Of a stretch of 64,000 bases of DNA, positions 24,905 through 35,970 are shown piece after piece. The translations under genes were made by a program, and so were the position numbers. Source of the stretch: Climacteris rufus (taxonomy: Eukaryota; Chordata; Aves; Passeriformes; Climacteridae); contig VZRZ01008555.1 of assembly GCA_013398175.1 (NCBI GenBank), positions 1,241,591-1,305,590 on the forward strand, given 5' to 3'. Position 1 is the first letter of the stretch, and each line of letters starts with the position of its first letter. Under the pieces are notes generated by a model that saw only the letters and a program-made list of their open reading frames with translations, was not told where the DNA came from and did not search any database.

Positions 24905-25769
24905 AAAATACTTTTTAGTAAAAAACACATCTAAATGTGTCACTGTAGGTTGAGGACAGAGCCTATAGGTGGTTCTGTTCCTGCCCAGATGTTTCAGAAA
25001 GAAGATGGTTTCTGAAAATATTACTGAATAGGTATGATATTTACAGTGGTATAAACAAGAAAAAAATATTAAAATGTATTACCTTAGTACTTGTTTTATA
25101 GGTCAAACAATACCAACACAGGTTCTAGCTTGCTTATCTTTTACAGTCGTGTTAAGGGTAACTGTTCTTAAAATCTTAGTTTAACAGTCCAGTAATTAGA
25201 GTGAAGGATTTTTGCTCTTAGGGAATTTTAGATACTCTTCCATGGGCAACAAATGGGAACTAATGAATACCAGCCCTGCCAAGTCTTTACAGTTTGAACA
25301 TACTTTGACATGATCACAGTCATGGGTATTCAGTCATGATTCTCAGTAAAATAATTGCTTATTGTGGGGAGAAATATTGAAGATATTTAGCATTTTAAAT
25401 ATTAGAATGCATTTGTTTTTCTAAACAATGGTGCAACAGATTAACTGCTGCTTTATATTCAGAATTGTCTTCTGCTATTACTTATATCTAATTAAAAATG
25501 CTAATATTATACCTTTACTTTCAAACTTCAGCAAATAAATGTTTCCCCCGCCTTCATTAAAGGCTGAATTCACAGTTTCTGTGTCATGACCATTACACAT
25601 AGCACAATCCATGCTCCACCCTCCATCAAGGGCATCAAGGGACAAAGAACAGCACTTTTTCTTCCTCACAGGAAAAAGTCTGGGGATCACCACAACTGGT
25701 AATATTTCAGCCCTTTACTCAAATGTTGACAGACCTGTTTCAAAGCATAGAAATACCTCCCAAATGGGG

Positions 25770-25815
25770 TACTGGAATCCACAAGATTCCAGTAACTCTT
25801 CTTGCAAGAGTTACT
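25770..25815. repeat. Twin perfect hairpins sharing four bases
   Basis: TACTGGAATC (25770-25779) pairs with GATTCCAGTA (25785-25794) across a 5-nt loop. AGTAACTCTT (25791-25800) pairs with AAGAGTTACT (25806-25815) across another 5-nt loop. The two 10-bp stems overlap by AGTA (25791-25794), so only one can be fully formed at a time unless the shared bases open. No known element or RNA is recognised around it. Confidence 0.95.
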
Positions 25816-26471
25816 CAGTCATAAGCCAGTGCTGAAGACTACTGTTCCCCTGAGCTCACTGTGCAGTGTCAGGAGCTAGTAAGTTTTCTATTCAGTAACC
25901 TCCAGCTTCTGAATGCCTCTGGGTTTTCTAGCAGGGTACCTAAAATCCTTGTTTCCTTTCCACTGTTCCTCCCCATCTCCTCCCATTCTTTGGCCTTAAC
26001 AAAACCAAATCCTTCAGTGTGAAGCAGGTGTGTTACACATGTGCTGTTGAACATCTGGCTAATCCTCTGTGGGGGTCAGAAAAGTGTGCAAATCCTACAG
26101 TGGGCAACACTCCAGGAAAGAATATGAACCTCTAGCCCTGTAAGCAAATTATTTCTGGTCTCAACTGAAACCCAGGCTTGCAGTTCTCTCATTTTTCATC
26201 AGCCCAGTGAATTGGGGTTTTCATCTGACGAAGTTTAAAGGCAGAGTATGCATAATATGATTTATTTTATGTACATGCTAGAAAAATATCCATTTATACA
26301 CATTTTCACACCTTGAAACAATTATGATTGCAAAAGTGGTGGGGTTATAAAGAAAATGAGTAAGGGGGAAAATGTCATTTTAGGTCTCAAATACTGCTAT
26401 ACATTCCTGACTTCCTCTGAAAGTGTGCTGTGTGTGCATTTGAATGGGTATTCTATCCTTTCTTCTATCTA

Positions 26472-26493
26472 ATGTGTGATTTTGATCACACAT
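26472..26493. repeat. 9-bp hairpin with 4-nt loop
   Basis: ATGTGTGAT (26472-26480) and ATCACACAT (26485-26493) are exact reverse complements around TTTG. No function is assigned. Confidence 0.85.
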
Positions 26494-28522
26494 ATACATG
26501 AAACACTAGTAATTGCTGCTTCCCGTCTTCATATTTTGCACTGCTTTCAAAAAATTGTATTTTTATAGACTTCTATGTGAATCTTATCTTCACATTTTCA
26601 TCCTGCTAGTCCCTTGAGGATTTATTCCCGATCAGATATAAAACCAGAGGAATGTGTTTTCTGAATCTAATAATGTTGCAGCTCACGTCAGTGAAAGGTT
26701 CATCTGGAGAACTGATCTCAAATGACAGGATGATAGAAATCAAATGGAGGAAATGTTATGGCATTTAAAATACTTTTTGCCCAACTCTCACAAGCAATTG
26801 GTGAGATTTTGATATCATCAAACTGGAGCTGTTGCTTTAATTTGATCTTTAATCAAGAACGCCTAGTCTTAAATAATGTTCATTTAAACTGTATTTTTCT
26901 GGCATATACAAATCATATTGAAGATGTGGACTGAAACCTAAAAAGAAGGTTGTGTTCCAAAAAGAACTTTAATTTCACTCCATGCCCTTTTTAAATTTCT
27001 TAAGGCACATAGTGCATAAAATACAATGAACACTGTAAAAGTAAACTTCTGTGGGGAAAGTTTTACTGAGATTCTGCCTCAGACTTAAGAATCAATAATT
27101 AACATTCTTTTTGCTCAGACACAAGGTAAGACTAAGTAAATTATGTCAAATCCTCAGAGAGAGAGATATAGCAAACAAAGAATGTTTTTTATTTCTGGAA
27201 AATGCAGAGTTCTTGAGAAATCCATTATATTTATAAACAAATAGAGATTTCTTCAAAATTAATAATGACAGTACAAACACATTAATCACATTAAAGATGT
27301 ATAGATATGTTCTTTAATATTTGCTTTGTTTTGATTTATCAGAGGCATAATAAGAAAAATATATTTTATGTAGATTTTTTAAAATGCATGTATAATCCTA
27401 GAATTCTTCATTTTTAAATAGAGTATTTAATGGAGCTGCAGAGATGGCAGGCTGTTGCTTTCAGTAAATATTTTATTTCCTTTTATGAAGTTTTGGTAGT
27501 TGGAATAGACTGTAGAAAACTTCTTTCAACTTGATGTAACAAATCCAGTGAGGACCTGCAAAACTGAGTTAGCTGATTTATGTGATCTAGGGGCAAAAGC
27601 TAGCAAGAATTGCAAAGATTACATCAAGAACTAAATTATTTCTGGAACAAAGTTTGTTGGTGGTTTAATGTCTATATAAGCCTTGGCATGGGAAAAGTTT
27701 TGGATCTTAAAACCAGTAGCCCAAATTCATCCTTGAATTAGTAAACTTGATGTCATGAATGTATGACAAAGTGTCTGCCAGTGGAGCCATAATATATATT
27801 CTGGAGTATGTACTGAATAGTAGATGTTCAGTTTTTCACCAGATTCTTTTCTCCACTCTTGGAATGGTAACTTTTACTACTACACTACCAGCTCATTTCT
27901 ATTGTCCAGCAGCACCCTGCAGCCCTTGCCTACCTCCTAGCCAACCAGAATCCCACAAAATCTCTGCTCTGACTGGCACAGATGTTTGTTTACTCAACTT
28001 TGCTTTCTTCCCTCCTGCTCTAATAACCCTCCAGCCTCCCCTTGACACCACTATTCTTCAGTGTCTTTCTTAAATTGTGGGGCTGAGTAAGGAACCACCC
28101 AGCAGACTAGTAACTGTTGTGGCATAAACAGTTGTGGGCTTGCTGTCTAGGGAGATTACTTAAAACATCCACCCCCAACAGCTGAATTCTTTGTAGTCAA
28201 AGACAAACCATTTTGTAAAGGTGAATTTGGGGGCAAATATGGCACAGCTGCAGTACTACAAAAGTCTTGTCACGTGGTGTAGTGATATAGTGTCAGAGCA
28301 CCACCAAAAGCACAGTACATTATTTGTTAATACAATAACCTACAGCAATAGACAGAATGTAAAAGGTTTACTATACAAAAAAATACATAGATTTTTTCAG
28401 CAGGAACAAGTAGGAGAGTGATCCAGAATGACTGTTTCAATTGCTTGGATTCCTTTTTTTTTTGATCCATTTTCAGGAGCTTGAAGACCCCTTAAAGATG
28501 TCTTTCATTCCCTTCAGAGGAA

Positions 28523-28734
28523 TGTAAAGCGTTATGTCGCAGTAACGACACAAAAGAAGAGACGGAGACACCTGTTACCAGCAAGGAGGAGAGAGCAGGA
28601 AGGGGCCGAGCAAGACCCGCCTTCTTTATTTTATATACATTTAGAAATCACTATTCATTGGAGGAAATCAGTTCTTCCTCCCTCAATCACAGTGGTCAAA
28701 GGAAATGTCCATCAAAGTTCTGTGTCCAGGAGAA
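28523..28734 (-). mobile_element. Probable retroviral LTR end, minus strand
   Basis: Read on the minus strand the segment has a run TATATAAAATAAAGAAGG (TATA-like and AATAAA signals together, near 28622-28639). A GC-rich U5-like stretch with GCTCGGCCCCTTCC follows, ending CGACATAACGCTTTACA at 28523, a CA terminus. On the plus strand TGTCG-cagtaa-CGACA (28535-28550) forms a small dyad. This looks like the 3' half of an avian LTR, but I cannot fix the 5' edge: it may be near 28728, where CA occurs, or further on. The 11-bp sequence AGGAATGTAAA occurs at 28518-28528 and again at 28735-28745. Class not determined. Confidence 0.5.
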
Positions 28735-28745
28735 AGGAATGTAAA

Positions 28746-30513
28746 TTATAAGATACAGTTACAACAACATGGCCATGTTTACATAAAAGAATGTGAGAAA
28801 CTAGCTACAAAAGAATGACAACATCCAGAACTGCAAAATTCAGGGCAACAGCATTATTTTTAGGAACAGTAGGTTTTATCAGTTTTAGGGCTGTGAATAC
28901 AAAAAGTGAAAAATAGCCCAAGCTACTATTCAGAAATGGAAAACCAGAAGTCTGGAGAACTATGTTCTTAAACCTAAAATTATTTTAACGGTTTTTAAAG
29001 TAAAAAAAAAAAAAAATTATTGTGCCAATCTTAAGTCAGGTTTCCTTTTGATGTATTACAGTTTGACTAATTTTTCATTCAGATTCTCTCATTTCTTTCA
29101 CACTGAAGGTTTTTTTTTTATTTATAGTGATGGTTAACTATGCAATAATCAGTTTGTACTAAACAAACTATGAGGGTTTTTATTTCATGATGAAATCTAG
29201 TGAAAATGTGTGGAATTTAAATTTATATGTAAATATGTATATAAAAGATAATAAAAGCAAAGAAAACCTTTGAAGAAAAAATAAATTTAACTTTTTGCTT
29301 AAAAATCATTCAAATGGTCCTTTACAGAAAACCATTCCTGCTGAGCTCGTTGTTTTCCTTTATGCTAGACTAATGCTTTCTTTGCATTGTCATGAAGCAG
29401 AACAAGTACAAGGAAGCATAATTCATGTGAAAACAAAATATATTACTTGTATAATGATGCTAATTCTAGCCTACTTTCTAAAAATAGTACCTTTGTACAA
29501 AAACTGTTCTGTCTTACTATATGATTATTACAATTTTTACATTTCAGTGTTCAGGGCAGTTGGTGCACCTTGCAGCATTGTGCTCTAAAGCAATCAATTT
29601 TGTTGTGCACAGGTACTGTTTAAACCAAAACAAAATAACCTAATTTTACCAGCATGACACTTCTGGAAGTAGGATTCTTTTATATCGCTAAGCTGTTATA
29701 TGCTTACAAAGAAAGAGAAAACTGCAGCCCAGATAAATCTGTAAACTTGCTTACTACCTTTTCATTTGAAGTCTTGTTCTAAGGTCTGTGGCTTTGGCCA
29801 TTTTCACTTAAAAAAAAAAAAATCCTAATAGATTTTGAAAGCAGATATGTACAACTCTGGACTCATATTAATTATATTTCATCTCAAAGCATGTATTTGA
29901 GTCAGAAAAATTAATTTTGCAAACCTGAGAGCATATTGTTTCATCAATTGAGTGCAATGAATTGAAGCCTGATAATTGAGTGCAAAAAACCTCATGACAT
30001 TGTTATTAAAAGAAAACCCCAAGACTCAAAAAACCCAAACCAGAGTCCATGAGGTTTTCAACACATTTTCAATATTTCTTTTATTTCAGTTTTCATACAA
30101 ATTTTAAATTTTGGGCCCCATTCTTCCATATCTTTAAGTGGCATCTGCTAAGATCTCACAACTTTTGATCTCAGATGAAAAGCAGCATAAGAATGATAAT
30201 AGAAGACACTAAGGTATGTTTAGGACATATAGATTTTGCGTGCATTACACAACCCTAGATTAAAAGAATTTTACTGGGGTCAGTAAGTCAGATGCTTGAA
30301 ATTTAAAAGATGACAGATTCATAGCCACACAAACCATCCAATTTCTACCCCTTTGGCACTACACTGAAAATAAAGAAAATATTTCTATGCATTGTGGATA
30401 CTCATCTCACAGTTTTGGAAGCTCCAGGATGTCCAAAGGACAAAGTTAGGAGTGTTGGTGATATTGTTGCTGCTTTATCAACATCTTGGCAACATTCTTA
30501 CCCTTGAATGACT
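28746..30513. other. Unique AT-rich sequence
   Basis: Nothing gene-like is recognised. An A15 run lies at 29002-29016, and AATTGAGTGCAA occurs twice (29946-29957, 29974-29985). A 97-codon plus frame at 29295-29588 has no recognisable domain. Confidence 0.5.
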
Positions 30514-30715
30514 TGTATTGAGGTTTTCTGGCAACATTTTGGTAGCAGAAGGAGTGAGGGGCTACAGGCACGGCTTCTCTGAGAAGCTGCCAGAAGCTTC
30601 CCCCCTGTTCGACGAAGCCAATGCCAGCGGGGTCCAAGATAGATCTGCTGCTGAGCAAGGCCAAGCCCAACAGAGCAAGTTTACATTAGGAAGAAGTTCC
30701 AGATAACACACAGAA
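30514..30715 (+). mobile_element. ERVL LTR U3 fragment, family B-like
   Basis: Starting TGTATTGAGG at 30514, the text matches the first 200 bp or so of the family B LTRs. It has TTTTGGTAGCAGAAGG, then GGCTTCTCTGAGAAGCTGCC, AGAAGCTTCCCCCCTGTTCG and GCAAGGCCAAGCCCAACAG. The other copies continue with a GCCTCTGGGATAA block; this one breaks off into an A-rich region instead. It is either 3'-truncated or from a related family whose later part I do not recognise (30720-31000). The sense and antisense open frames here are incidental. Confidence 0.7.
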
Positions 30716-32692
30716 AAAAAAGAATTGAAAAGAAACACCAAAAGATAGTGTGGTCCCTGGATTGGGTGAGGTCAAACAATGACCTGTGAGACAGCTTGTG
30801 ATGCTCTCTTAGCTCGTTCTGACCAGCTAAGAAACTGCCTCACCACCTAGTGCTAGCACAAGAACAGGGAGGGAATCATGGTGGCTCTGGGAGTTTATGC
30901 TGTGGCCGATGACTACCCAAGAAATGTAGGTTGAAAATCTTCCTTGTCAGAAACCATGCATATAAAATTTCCTTCTGCTGGAGGATAAACACAGGATTAA
31001 TTTGGGGAAGGGCTATAATTTGATTAAAGAATATAATTCAGAAATTGCTCAGATTGTTTCAAAAATAAATTAAATACACGTGTTTGATGGAGAAGGTTTA
31101 ACTGCCTGGGAACAGAGATGTAGACTAGAAAAACAACGTGTGTTTTGAGACAGTCGATAATGAATGACAGGCAGGAGAACAAAATCATGGAGAAAGGATC
31201 ACAGTGAAAATTTAAGTGTGAGAATGGTTTGAATACCTGGATTAGCAGTGCAAGAGAGTCAGGATGTCTGTCCATATTAGTTTTCCTCCTCTTACATCTC
31301 TGTCAAAATGCAAGTGAACAAGGTGTTTTCCTATTTTACTTGCTCTATTAGATGTTATAGCTGAAATGTCAGAGAGATATCTGAAGCTGAACAGCAGAGA
31401 GATCCCTGATTTCATGCCAACCTTTTGACATTTCCTTCTTAGTTCTAACCTGGAAAAACATATCCTTCTTGGTGAGGATCTGTGAACAGCAATGAACACA
31501 TTCACCAAAAGCTTTCTTTGTCACCAAGCACTTGAATTCATAACCCCACCTAGTTTGCAGTCCCTGAACAATATATAGGATAGTAAGGTGCCAAGGAATT
31601 GAATTTACAACAGTCAGAATTGAATGGGATTGACCATTTAAAGCAAGAAGTGGTGAATACTAAAGTGTTTCTGCAATCCACTTTTCTCCTGAGTTTTATG
31701 CTCTTCTCTGTGCCTGCAAAGCTGAAATTCACAGCCTAAAATCTTCACATAATTTAAGATGCTGAGTCGTCCTACTGGGTAACTAAAACACTCTAAACTA
31801 TAATGGTGGTAGTAGTGTCCAGTGGCTATAAATCATTTATAATAATCTTCTGATTTGGACAGTCACCTGTGAAATGTATCTTGAAGAGGGAGATCAAACC
31901 CTCACTTCCAAGAAAAATGTCCTAGCTATTAGACAGAAGTAAGACTTGCAGCAGTCCTTGGGCCTGAGCCCAGAATCTATGACTCTTATGTCCAACGTCT
32001 CTTCTGGGGACTTCTAAGAGAATGCTTCTTGTATGAACTGGGAAAAAATCTCAAAAGTTTTATGTTCTTTTTGTGTTGAATCTAACATGAGTAGCAATGG
32101 TGGAGCATGTCCTTACATCTCATAATTTCAAGTTTGATGTTTAGGTCACGTTCCTGGGCACTGGAAATGCTGGTTTGGAACTCCTTCTTCTGTCCCTCAT
32201 AATTTTCAATTATCTATGTAGTACCTTTAAGACTTTCTAGACAGTTTGAAGGGAATTTGGTCAAAATGCTTTTGCTTTAAACTCATATTAATATATCCTT
32301 TGAGGAAAGTGCCATATAAAGATTCAGAATAATTACTTCCCCCCACTTCAAAAACAAATCCATTTGAGGTGATGTGCTTGAGGTCTTTACTTATCAAGAA
32401 GGCATTGCTTTCAAATCTCATGCAGTATCTGAAAACTGGCACTCTCATTACTAAGAAATCATATTTATTTAAAAATAGGAGTGCCTAAAAATTATGTATT
32501 CACTTAGATTTTCTTTAAATCCTCTGTGCCCTACTGGAACATGATAAGATATACTAAATATGCAATTTTAGGATGAAATTACCAAGGGGGCTCTCAAATA
32601 TAAAACTCCAGATATCCCAGGAACTTACGGAATTCAAACAATTAGTCATTTGGCAAAAAACTAAACCATGGAGTTTTTTAAGGTTTTACTGT
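30716..32692. other. Unique sequence
   Basis: No gene recognised. 30740-30960 is less AT-rich and may be the rest of the preceding LTR or another old repeat. Minus frames at 31024-31275 and 31242-31508 show no domain. Confidence 0.45.
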
Positions 32693-33090
32693 AGAATCAT
32701 ATAATGGTTTGTGTTGGAAGGTATCTTAAAGATCATCTAGTTCCAGGGGCACTTTCCACTAGATCAGGTTGTTCAGGGCCGCACCCAATCTATCCTTGAA
32801 CAGGTATGGGGTATTCCCAGCTTCCTGGGCAACACCTCAGAAACCTCTGAATTACAGTATTTTTTCTAATCCAAATTTAACCTCTTTGATATTAAAACCT
32901 TTTCTCCCTTGTTCTATCACTATGGGACCATGTAAAAAGTCACTCTCCATCTTTCTTCCTTTAATTGCTTGTGGGAGGTCCTCCCAGGGATGTTGCCACC
33001 GCCTCCTACTCCAGCTCCACCTCGGATGTGGGGGGCTCCTCCCTTGGGGAGGACTCCATAGGCGGGACTGGAGTCTGAGATCAGCCCCTT

Positions 33091-33143
33091 CTTCTAGAAG
33101 GGAGGCGTGCTCTGAGCTTTGGACCTACCCACACTTCTAGAAG
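33091..33143 (+). promoter_or_regulatory. Two TTCTAGAA palindromes in LTR U3 (heat-shock-element-like)
   Basis: CTTCTAGAAG occurs at 33091-33100 and 33134-33143, 43 bp apart. Each contains TTCnnGAA, the inverted pair of nGAAn units bound by heat-shock factors. Functional elements usually have three units; the first copy has an extra TTC three bases upstream. Position in U3, 270 and 230 bp before AATAAA, is suitable for an LTR enhancer. Activity is inference. Confidence 0.4.
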
Positions 33144-33367
33144 ACTCGGTTATGTTTGATATTTTATTAGTTATTGTTCATTGTACCCTCCCCTCTGCTG
33201 TTTTAAGTGGACCCTGGATCCCTGTACCCTCCCCTCGCGTGGAACCCCATTGGTTATTCCCTCCAGCTCGTCCCGATTTCCCTTCCCTTTTAACCTGTTG
33301 CGCCCTGTCAGCCCCTCGGAGTCTCTCTCCGACCCTCTCCTTGCTGGATCCCCGCACCTGACCCCGC

Positions 33368-33373
33368 AATAAA
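33368..33373 (+). promoter_or_regulatory. LTR polyadenylation signal AATAAA
   Basis: AATAAA in GCAATAAAGGAG sits about 210 bp before the 3' end of the solo LTR, as expected for an R-region signal. It sets the plus orientation of the element. Confidence 0.7.
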
Positions 33374-33650
33374 GGAGACCACGGGGGAGATCCCCTCTCG
33401 CCACCCTTTGCCTCCTTGCCTGATTCCTTCTGCGCCCTGTCTGCTGTCACCTCGGGCCACCTCGGCTCTGCGTGACACACCCACGCTTAGCCCTGAAGCA
33501 GCTGCACCCGAAGCGAGCCCTCGGGCTTTTGGAGGTCGGTGCCTTGGCTGAGAGCGACCAGGGAGCCAGGCAATATACTACAATTGCTGAAGCATGCAAT
33601 GAAGTCTCCCTGCAGCCTTCTCATCTCCAAGCTGAAAAATCCCAGCTCAC

Positions 33651-34342
33651 TCAACCTGTTTTCACAGGCGAGGTGCTGCAGCCCTCTGATGATCTTTGTG
33701 GTGTCCTCTGGACTCGCTTCAACAGGTCCATCTCTTTCCTGTGCTGGGGACTCCAGACTTGAATGCAGCACTCCAGGTGGTGTCTCATGAGGGCAGAGTA
33801 GAGAGGGAGAATCATCCCCCTCGACCTGCTGGTTGCACTTCTTTTGATACGGCCAAGGATGCTGTTAGGCTTCCGGGCTGTGAGCAGACATTGCCTGCTT
33901 ATCTCAAGTATTTGCCCACCAACTTCCCCAAGTCCTTCTCTGCAGGCTTGCTTTCTTGGTTTCTTCTGCCAGTCTGCACTCATGTCTGGGATTGCTCTGA
34001 CCTGACTGCATTACCTTGAATTTGAACCTGTTGACCTTCATGGTGTTCTTGTGCACTAACTTCTCAAGTTTCATCCAGGTCTCCCTGGATGGCATCTTGT
34101 TCTTCAGGTGTCTGATTTGCCCTGCTCAGCTTTGTGTCATCTGCAAACTTGCTGAGGGTGTACTCAATGCCACTGCCTGTCTCACAGATGAAGATATTGA
34201 AGAGCCTCGGTCCCAACACAAACCCTGAGGGAGACACCAGCCTCTGCCTGGAATAGAGGCATTGACCACAACTCTCTGGCCATGTCCATCCAGCCGATTC
34301 CTTATCTACTGAACTATTCACCCTTGAAATATGTATCTCCAA
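33651..34342 (-). pseudogene. CR1 ORF2 C-terminal half, frameshifted
   Basis: Three overlapping minus frames carry consecutive CR1 ORF2 blocks. The first (34064-34342) has VLGPRLFNIFI and SKFADDTKL; the FADD catalytic motif C is intact at 34136-34147. The second (33904-34095) has a DPRHECRLAE-like region and the third (33651-33983) has GMILPLYSALMRHHLECCIQ, matching the conserved EVILPLYSALVRPHLEYC block. Frame changes between blocks and the missing N-terminal part make it non-functional. Family role: target-primed reverse transcription of CR1 RNA. Confidence 0.9.
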
Positions 34343-35769
34343 TTTAGAGGTAAGAATGTCATGAGAGACTGTGTTGAAGGCCTCACAGAAGTCTAGCTAG
34401 GTGACACAAGTCAGTCATGTCTTCAGGTCATGGCTCCACTTATCCCCATAATGCTGTATTTGCTTAATATTATTAGCATTACTTTTAGCATTATTATTAG
34501 CATTTAGCTTCCTTTTTCAGCCCTTTTGAAGAGTAAAGAAAGTTAATATAAAGGAATCTAACTCTGAGGAGCTTAAGAGCTTCTGGTAACACCTATTTTA
34601 GCACCTAAGTATTAAGGAGGCATTTCTAGTATATGTGTACCCTGGAAAATTGCATTAATGTATAGCTTAATGACTTGTTTCCTGACTCTCAGATTTAAGT
34701 TTAACTGCTTGACCTTCCAGAAAGGCAGAAGACAGTTCAAAGCACCTTAACAAAGTAAATTGGGAAAAGCTGTACCGTAATAGTGTATTCTAGTATAATG
34801 GTTCACCTTTGGTCTCTACAGGGTGTCTGTGGTACCAGTTTAACAGAGCATTTAAATATATGCAAATGATAAGCATGATTCACTGCTCAGAGGCATCCCA
34901 GGAAGGCTTTCCAAAGGACCTTTAGATCAGGGCAGTCTAACAGACCCTGCTATTTTGTTGATCAAGGCTTGAAGATACTGCTTTGAAAAATACTCTCCTG
35001 AAGGACATTTCAATAATCTTCAGTGTAATTAGAACTTTGTCTGCATGTATTTAATTCACCCCCTCCTTTCTGTGGATTTTCTTCTTTGGTTATTTATTAT
35101 CAGGCTATTACATCTTCACAGCATGTATCAGCCACAGAAAGGTTCTGTCAGCACAACGGTCGGGGTTGTTTTCTCCCTAAATGTTATTTAAGCTATTTAT
35201 ACTCTTGTTACCTATTTATAGAAGAGCTCATTTGTATCTTAGTGGTAGTATCTTCTTTCTGCAGAAGGCTTAATCCACCTGAATTTACTGGGAATTCACA
35301 AGATTGCCTCAGCTCTTGGGTGATTCACTGCAGACTGTTTTGATAGTCACTTGCTTCTTCTCTTGCTAAGACAGATAAATGAAATCAGAATGAGAATTGC
35401 GCCTGCTGTCCTCACAAACCACATATGTATGTGAGGCAGAAAGGGAATGTGCATCCAAATCGGTACCACAGCAAAGTTACTCATCATGCTGCTATGATGA
35501 GAGCTGCACATCATGAAGAGCTGCACTAGTGAACTCTTTTCCTCCAGATATGCAGGTATTAATAGTTTTTCTCAGTACTTTACAATAAAGACATTACAGC
35601 GCTTTAAATATTCTTCAGACCTGTTCAGCATATGACAATCTATCATTCCCATGTCTTACTGAGTCATGAGAAATACTAATTTTAAAAAATCTTAATTTTT
35701 TTTAAAGCAGAGCACAGTTACATCAGCTGTGGATACTAGTTTGATTTCAAATCCAGAAACCACAATAAA

Positions 35770-35970
35770 GGCTGTTTTCCTTATGCCAGATGTGGTGATT
35801 AATATGTGGTAGTCTTGAGCTCCAGATTTTTACAGCTCTGTTAATTGATCATGAGCCAGAGCCTGGGGCTGTATAATTGTTAGCTGGGAAATTAACGCAG
35901 GAAATGGCTTCTAGATTTGATTGGTTTAAAAATCTATGAATACACTTATTTAATCCTTTTGAATTAAACT
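35770..35970. promoter_or_regulatory. Possible conserved non-coding element (homeodomain-site cluster)
   Basis: The block contains GTGATTAATATG, CTGTTAATTGATCATGAG, GTATAATTGTTAGC and GAAATTAACGCAGG within about 130 bp, an unusual density of TAAT/ATTA cores mixed with CCAGAGCC-type text. This texture is common in developmental enhancers that fill vertebrate gene deserts. It is a judgement from composition only. Confidence 0.3.

Larger units (their letters stand above)
24905..28522. other. Unique AT-rich sequence
   Basis: No exon or repeat family recognised. Two adjacent perfect hairpins occur at 25770-25815 and another at 26472-26493. A pyrimidine-rich stretch at 27890-28070 gives a proline-rich 104-codon frame with no domain; I treat it as chance. 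Confidence 0.55.
32970..33582 (+). mobile_element. Complete 613-bp solo LTR (ERVK-like) inside CR1
   Basis: The element begins TGTGGGAGG (32970) and ends ATACTACA (33582). ATTGCT at 32964-32969 is repeated at 33583-33588, an exact 6-bp target-site duplication. Removing the element and one ATTGCT rejoins the CR1 text perfectly. A 6-bp TSD and TG...CA ends fit an ERVK-like integrase. AATAAA at 33368-33373 places R/U5 in the last third and gives plus orientation. The upstream TATA region is weak (CCTTTTAACC near 33285). Internal duplications are TGTACCCTCCCCTC at 33182-33195 and 33223-33236, and CTTCTAGAAG at 33091-33100 and 33134-33143. It is strikingly GC-rich against its surroundings. Intact ends suggest a fairly recent insertion. 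No internal genes remain. Confidence 0.92.
32693..34425 (-). mobile_element. CR1 LINE, minus strand, split by a solo LTR
   Basis: Two collinear CR1 pieces, 32693-32969 (3' UTR) and 33583-34425 (ORF2 end), are separated by a 613-bp LTR. The 3' end is at GAATCATATAATGGTTTGTG (antisense of the usual CR1 tail). Marks on the plus strand are GGTCCATCTCTTTCCTGTGC, GCACTCCAGGTGGTGTCTCA and ACTTGCTGAGGGTGTACTCA. The 5' end is truncated near 34425. This copy looks better preserved than the one at 7195-8010. Confidence 0.92.

Noticed and set aside
27759..28073. 104-codon plus frame with a Pro/Cys-rich middle
   Set aside because: No recognisable family, no splice context; pyrimidine-rich composition explains the lack of stops.
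29946..29985. AATTGAGTGCAA present twice
   Set aside because: Only two short copies; no CRISPR-like array and no mobile element around them.
33171..33480. 100-codon minus frame rich in Arg, Glu and Gly
   Set aside because: It lies wholly inside the solo LTR U3/R region, antisense, and has no domain.
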